DNA from: Phenylobacterium sp.
Lineage (GTDB): Bacteria > Pseudomonadota > Alphaproteobacteria > Caulobacterales > Caulobacteraceae
Assembly (NCBI RefSeq): GCF_031181185.1
Contig: NZ_JAPSKZ010000008.1
Span: 1 to 42,318, forward strand
Direction of reading: 5' to 3'
DNA length: 42,318 nt
Positions within the stretch are counted from its first letter, which is position 1; each line of letters begins with the position of its first letter. The notes below the pieces were generated by a model that saw only the letters and a program-made list of their open reading frames with translations, was not told where the DNA came from and made no database searches. Position numbers and translations under genes: made by a program. Below are positions 40,100 through 42,318 of this stretch, in pieces.

Positions 40100-40110
40100 G
40101 GGGTTACCCC
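40100..40110. promoter_or_regulatory. short dyad between plcP-like and tetR genes
   Basis: GGGGT-T-ACCCC (40100-40110) is perfectly symmetric around one base, in the 155-base divergent gap and 41 bases before the TetR ATG. It could be the operator of that regulator, but it is short and GC-rich, so chance is possible. Confidence 0.3.
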
Positions 40111-40151
40111 GCTGAGCAGACCCTCCCCAGGTCGCCGAAACATTGGGTCCG

Positions 40152-40787
40152 ATGGACGCCCGACACTATCCGGCCAAGGCGACGCCGAAGTCGCAGCGCA
40201 CGCGCGCGCGTATTCTCGACGCGGCCATGCGGCTGTTCGCCGAGATCGGCTACCACGCCGCCACCAATGCGGTGATCGCCGACGCCGCCGGCCTCACGCG
40301 CGGGGCCATGCTCTACCATTTCGCCACGCGCGAGGAGTTGGTGGAGGCGGCAATCACCCATATCGAGCTGAGCCGCGCGCGCCTCCTGGAACAGGCCGCG
40401 GCCTCGCCGCCGCCGGGCGTCGATGCGGCCGAGCACGCCATCGACAGCTACTGGGCCCTGCTGCACGAGACGCCGTTCGTCGCCTTCGCCGAGCTGGAGG
40501 CCGCGGCGCGGACCGATCCGATGCTGCGCGAACGCCTCGCCACCGCCCAAAGCGCCTTCGACCACGCTCAGGTGGGCGGCGATCGCTTCGGGGCGATGGT
40601 CCAGGCCGGCGCAGATCCCCGCTTCCAGACCAGCCGCGACCTGGGCCGCTTCCTGTTGGAGGGTCTGGCCAAAGGGGCCATGACCTATGACGAGCCGGCT
40701 CGGCGCGAGCGCCTGATTGCGGTGGTGAAGCGGGCTGTGCGGATGTTGAACCGCAAGGGCGACATCCACGACATCTGGGCCGAGTAG
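40152..40787 (+). CDS. TetR/AcrR family transcriptional regulator
   Basis: 211 residues from the ATG at 40152 (a TTG at 40143 is in frame). HTH: RTRARILDAAMRLFAEIGYHAATNAVIADAAGLTRGAMLYHFATREELVEAAI is the canonical TetR N-domain, here quoted only to show continuity with the ligand domain (EHAIDSYWALLHETPFVAFAELEAAARTDP). Divergent from plcP-agt, so it may regulate that operon or itself. Unlike the fusion gene next door it is a complete TetR protein. Followed by a terminator. Confidence 0.9.
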   Translation: MDARHYPAKATPKSQRTRARILDAAMRLFAEIGYHAATNAVIADAAGLTRGAMLYHFATREELVEAAITHIELSRARLLEQAAASPPPGVDAAEHAIDSYWALLHETPFVAFAELEAAARTDPMLRERLATAQSAFDHAQVGGDRFGAMVQAGADPRFQTSRDLGRFLLEGLAKGAMTYDEPARRERLIAVVKRAVRMLNRKGDIHDIWAE

Positions 40788-40794
40788 GGCGCCA

Positions 40795-40828
40795 AAGGAA
40801 AAGGGCCCCGCGGTCGCCCGCGAGGCCC
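40795..40828. terminator. intrinsic terminator between convergent genes
   Basis: The stem GGGCC-C-CGCGG (40803-40813) / CCGCG-A-GGCCC (40818-40828) has one mismatch and a TCGC loop. AAAGGAAAA on its left side gives a U-rich tract to the leftward transcript. It likely ends both the TetR gene and the leftward multidomain gene. Confidence 0.7.
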
Positions 40829-40852
40829 TCCCTCAAGTGTTCACGATTGGCC

Positions 40853-42318
40853 TTAGCGGCGGCCGCCCGGAGCCGCAGCCTGTTGGCCGCCCGTCGGCAT
40901 CTCGGCCTGGCGCCGGCGCTGGAACAGCATCTGCTGCACCGCGGCCAGCTCGGTCTTCTCGATCGCCCCCGAGGAGTCGCGGTCGACCTGGCCGAAGAAG
41001 CCCGCCAGCTGCTTGCCGAACTGGCCCTTCAGCTCCGCCTTCTGCAGCTTGCCGTCGAGGTTGTCGTCCAGCATGCCCATCATGCGGGTCTGGTTCATGA
41101 TCTCGTCGTAGTTGACCTGCTTCTTGGCCGTCTCATCCACCCAGCGGAAGCGCAGGGCGGTGTAGAACATTTCCTCGAAGGACTGGTCGCCCCAGACGAT
41201 CTCCTTGGTCGGATCCGGATTGGCCGGGTTCCGCTTGGAGTTGTCGTACCAGTAGTGGGCGACGAGCTTCGAGCCGGCCGGCACCTTCACCGGCTCGGCG
41301 AAGGCGTACTCGCGCTGCCAGTTGAAGTCGTACCGCGGCATCGACAGCAGCATCTTCTTCGAGCCGTCCGGATACTCGATCCACAGGTCCGAGGCGTAGC
41401 CGCGGTAGTGGGCGTGCGGGAAGGCCGAATAGAGCAGCGCCTCCTTCGGGAACTCGACGTAGGCCGTTTCCTTGTGACGCGCGGCGCCCGGCGGGATCAC
41501 GATGGTGTTGTCCACCACCACGGTGCTCCGCATCATCAGGTCGGGCAGTTCGTTGTCCTTGTAGAAGTAGAGCCCGATCTGAGACTTCTCGAGCTCCTCC
41601 TTGCCGTAGGGCGTGTAGTGGGCCTGGAAGGCCACGCCGCCGCCCGGCGGAAGATACGTGCCCACATTGGTCGGCCAGAAGGTGGACTCCGCGCCCACCG
41701 CATAGCCGCCGACGCCGGCGCCCCAGCGCATCTCGTTCGCCTGCTCGCCAGGCTTCGGCAGGTGCTCAGGCTTCACATACCCCGAGAGGTAGTGGTGCAC
41801 GCCCTGGCGCGAGCCGATCTTGTAGGTCGACGCCTTGATCCACTTGCCCTCGGTCAGCGGGTTGGCCACCCACGGACGCTGGTACTCGACCACGCCCGAC
41901 GCGGGAATCTTGTACGACGGGATGTCCAGGATCAGGTCGGGCTTGCCCAACGGCCAGTCCGACAGGGGCGCGCGCGCCTTGGCCAGCGGGTCGGGACCGG
42001 CGCCGCGCGGCGCGCCGGCTTCGATCCAGTGAACCAGCGTCTTGATCTCGTCCTTGGTCAGGCTCTTGTCGTCCTTGAACTGCCCCACGTGCGGCGAGGC
42101 GTTCCAGGGCGGCATCCGATCGGTGCGGATCACCTCGCGGATCATCGGCGAGAAGCCCTTCACCATCTCGTAGCTGGTCATCGCGAAGGGGCCGATCGAG
42201 CCGGGCTGGTGGCAGCCGACGCACTTGTTTTCGAGGATCGGCGCCACGTCGCGGGCGTACGAGATCTGCGCGTGCTGGGCCTTCTTCGCCCGCTCGGGGA
42301 AGTCGATCAGGCAGCCGG
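40853..42318 (-). CDS. redoxin/cytochrome c/copper monooxygenase-like/EF-hand protein (5' end cut by window)
   Basis: 488 codons visible; the frame is open to the right edge (GCLIDFPERAKKAQ), so the N-terminus, expected to be a thioredoxin-like redoxin domain, is missing. Next is a c-type haem site NKCVGCHQPGSIGPFAM with the family's RMPPWNASPHVGQF, then a region resembling PHM/DBH-type ascorbate-dependent copper monooxygenases (GVHHYLSGYV, FQAHYTPYG, FPHAHYRGY supply His ligands). Two EF-hand loops close it: DDNLDGKLQKAE and DRDSSGAIEKTE. The tail is Gln/Gly-rich. Presumably periplasmic or extracellular redox protein; substrate unknown. Confidence 0.85.
   Translation of the reverse strand, partial: GCLIDFPERAKKAQHAQISYARDVAPILENKCVGCHQPGSIGPFAMTSYEMVKGFSPMIREVIRTDRMPPWNASPHVGQFKDDKSLTKDEIKTLVHWIEAGAPRGAGPDPLAKARAPLSDWPLGKPDLILDIPSYKIPASGVVEYQRPWVANPLTEGKWIKASTYKIGSRQGVHHYLSGYVKPEHLPKPGEQANEMRWGAGVGGYAVGAESTFWPTNVGTYLPPGGGVAFQAHYTPYGKEELEKSQIGLYFYKDNELPDLMMRSTVVVDNTIVIPPGAARHKETAYVEFPKEALLYSAFPHAHYRGYASDLWIEYPDGSKKMLLSMPRYDFNWQREYAFAEPVKVPAGSKLVAHYWYDNSKRNPANPDPTKEIVWGDQSFEEMFYTALRFRWVDETAKKQVNYDEIMNQTRMMGMLDDNLDGKLQKAELKGQFGKQLAGFFGQVDRDSSGAIEKTELAAVQQMLFQRRRQAEMPTGGQQAAAPGGRR

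Noticed and set aside
1..42318. tRNA, rRNA or mobile elements
   Set aside because: No T-loop/acceptor patterns, no transposase or integrase other than XerC, and no terminal inverted repeats with target duplications were found on reading.

Overview
This window is GC-rich, densely coding chromosomal DNA from an alphaproteobacterium. It is most likely a member of the Caulobacterales (Phenylobacterium/Caulobacter-like). That placement is an inference from the base composition, GTG/TTG starts, the tal-DUF484-xerC/priA arrangement, the form of the PriA zinc region and the PlcP-type lipid-remodelling gene pair. No rRNA, tRNA, CRISPR array, insertion sequence or phage gene is visible. The first gene (an rfbC 3' end) and the last (a redoxin/cytochrome c/copper-monooxygenase-like protein) are cut by the window edges.

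Layout. 1-3 kb: queuosine reductase, a glutathione transferase and a CDF metal exporter. 3-5.2 kb: lipoamide dehydrogenase with an overlapping GNAT gene and a small secreted protein. 5.2-10.5 kb: genome maintenance and central metabolism (xerC, DUF484, transaldolase, divergent priA, terC). 11-14 kb: a secreted CHAP amidase, a CorA-type channel, a pentapeptide-repeat protein and DUF488. 14.4-23 kb: a TetR/MFS divergent pair, an alpha/beta hydrolase, a double-hotdog thioesterase, a b-type cytochrome with a Tat-exported molybdoenzyme, two small regulators, an AIM24-family protein, a VOC protein and an EthD-like protein. 23-28.7 kb: two divergent RTX proteins. One is a 1340-residue PQQ-type sugar dehydrogenase carrying three Calx-beta domains and four copies of a type I secretion module. 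The other is built almost entirely from three copies of the same module. 28.7-31.1 kb: a polyamine pair (deoxyhypusine-synthase-like enzyme plus a fold-III ornithine/lysine decarboxylase).

31.5-40 kb reads as a phosphorus-acquisition and phosphorus-sparing region. It holds phnCDE (phosphonate/phosphite/phosphate ABC transporter), an orfA(DUF47)-pit-Nudix operon, and a divergent OprP/OprO-type porin preceded by an 11-bp-phased array that looks like a PhoB box. After these comes a plcP-like metallophosphoesterase plus Agt-like GT4 glycosyltransferase operon, the pair that replaces phospholipids with glycolipids in phosphate-starved alphaproteobacteria. The most unusual gene of the window is here: the Agt-like glycosyltransferase is fused in frame to an N-terminal TetR DNA-binding domain. 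An imperfect 21-bp palindrome lies over its start codon.

Limits: all assignments come from reading the sequence and from knowledge of families. No similarity search was run. Start codons are inferred from Shine-Dalgarno sequences and family starts. Substrates of transporters, hydrolases and the decarboxylase are not settled by sequence alone.
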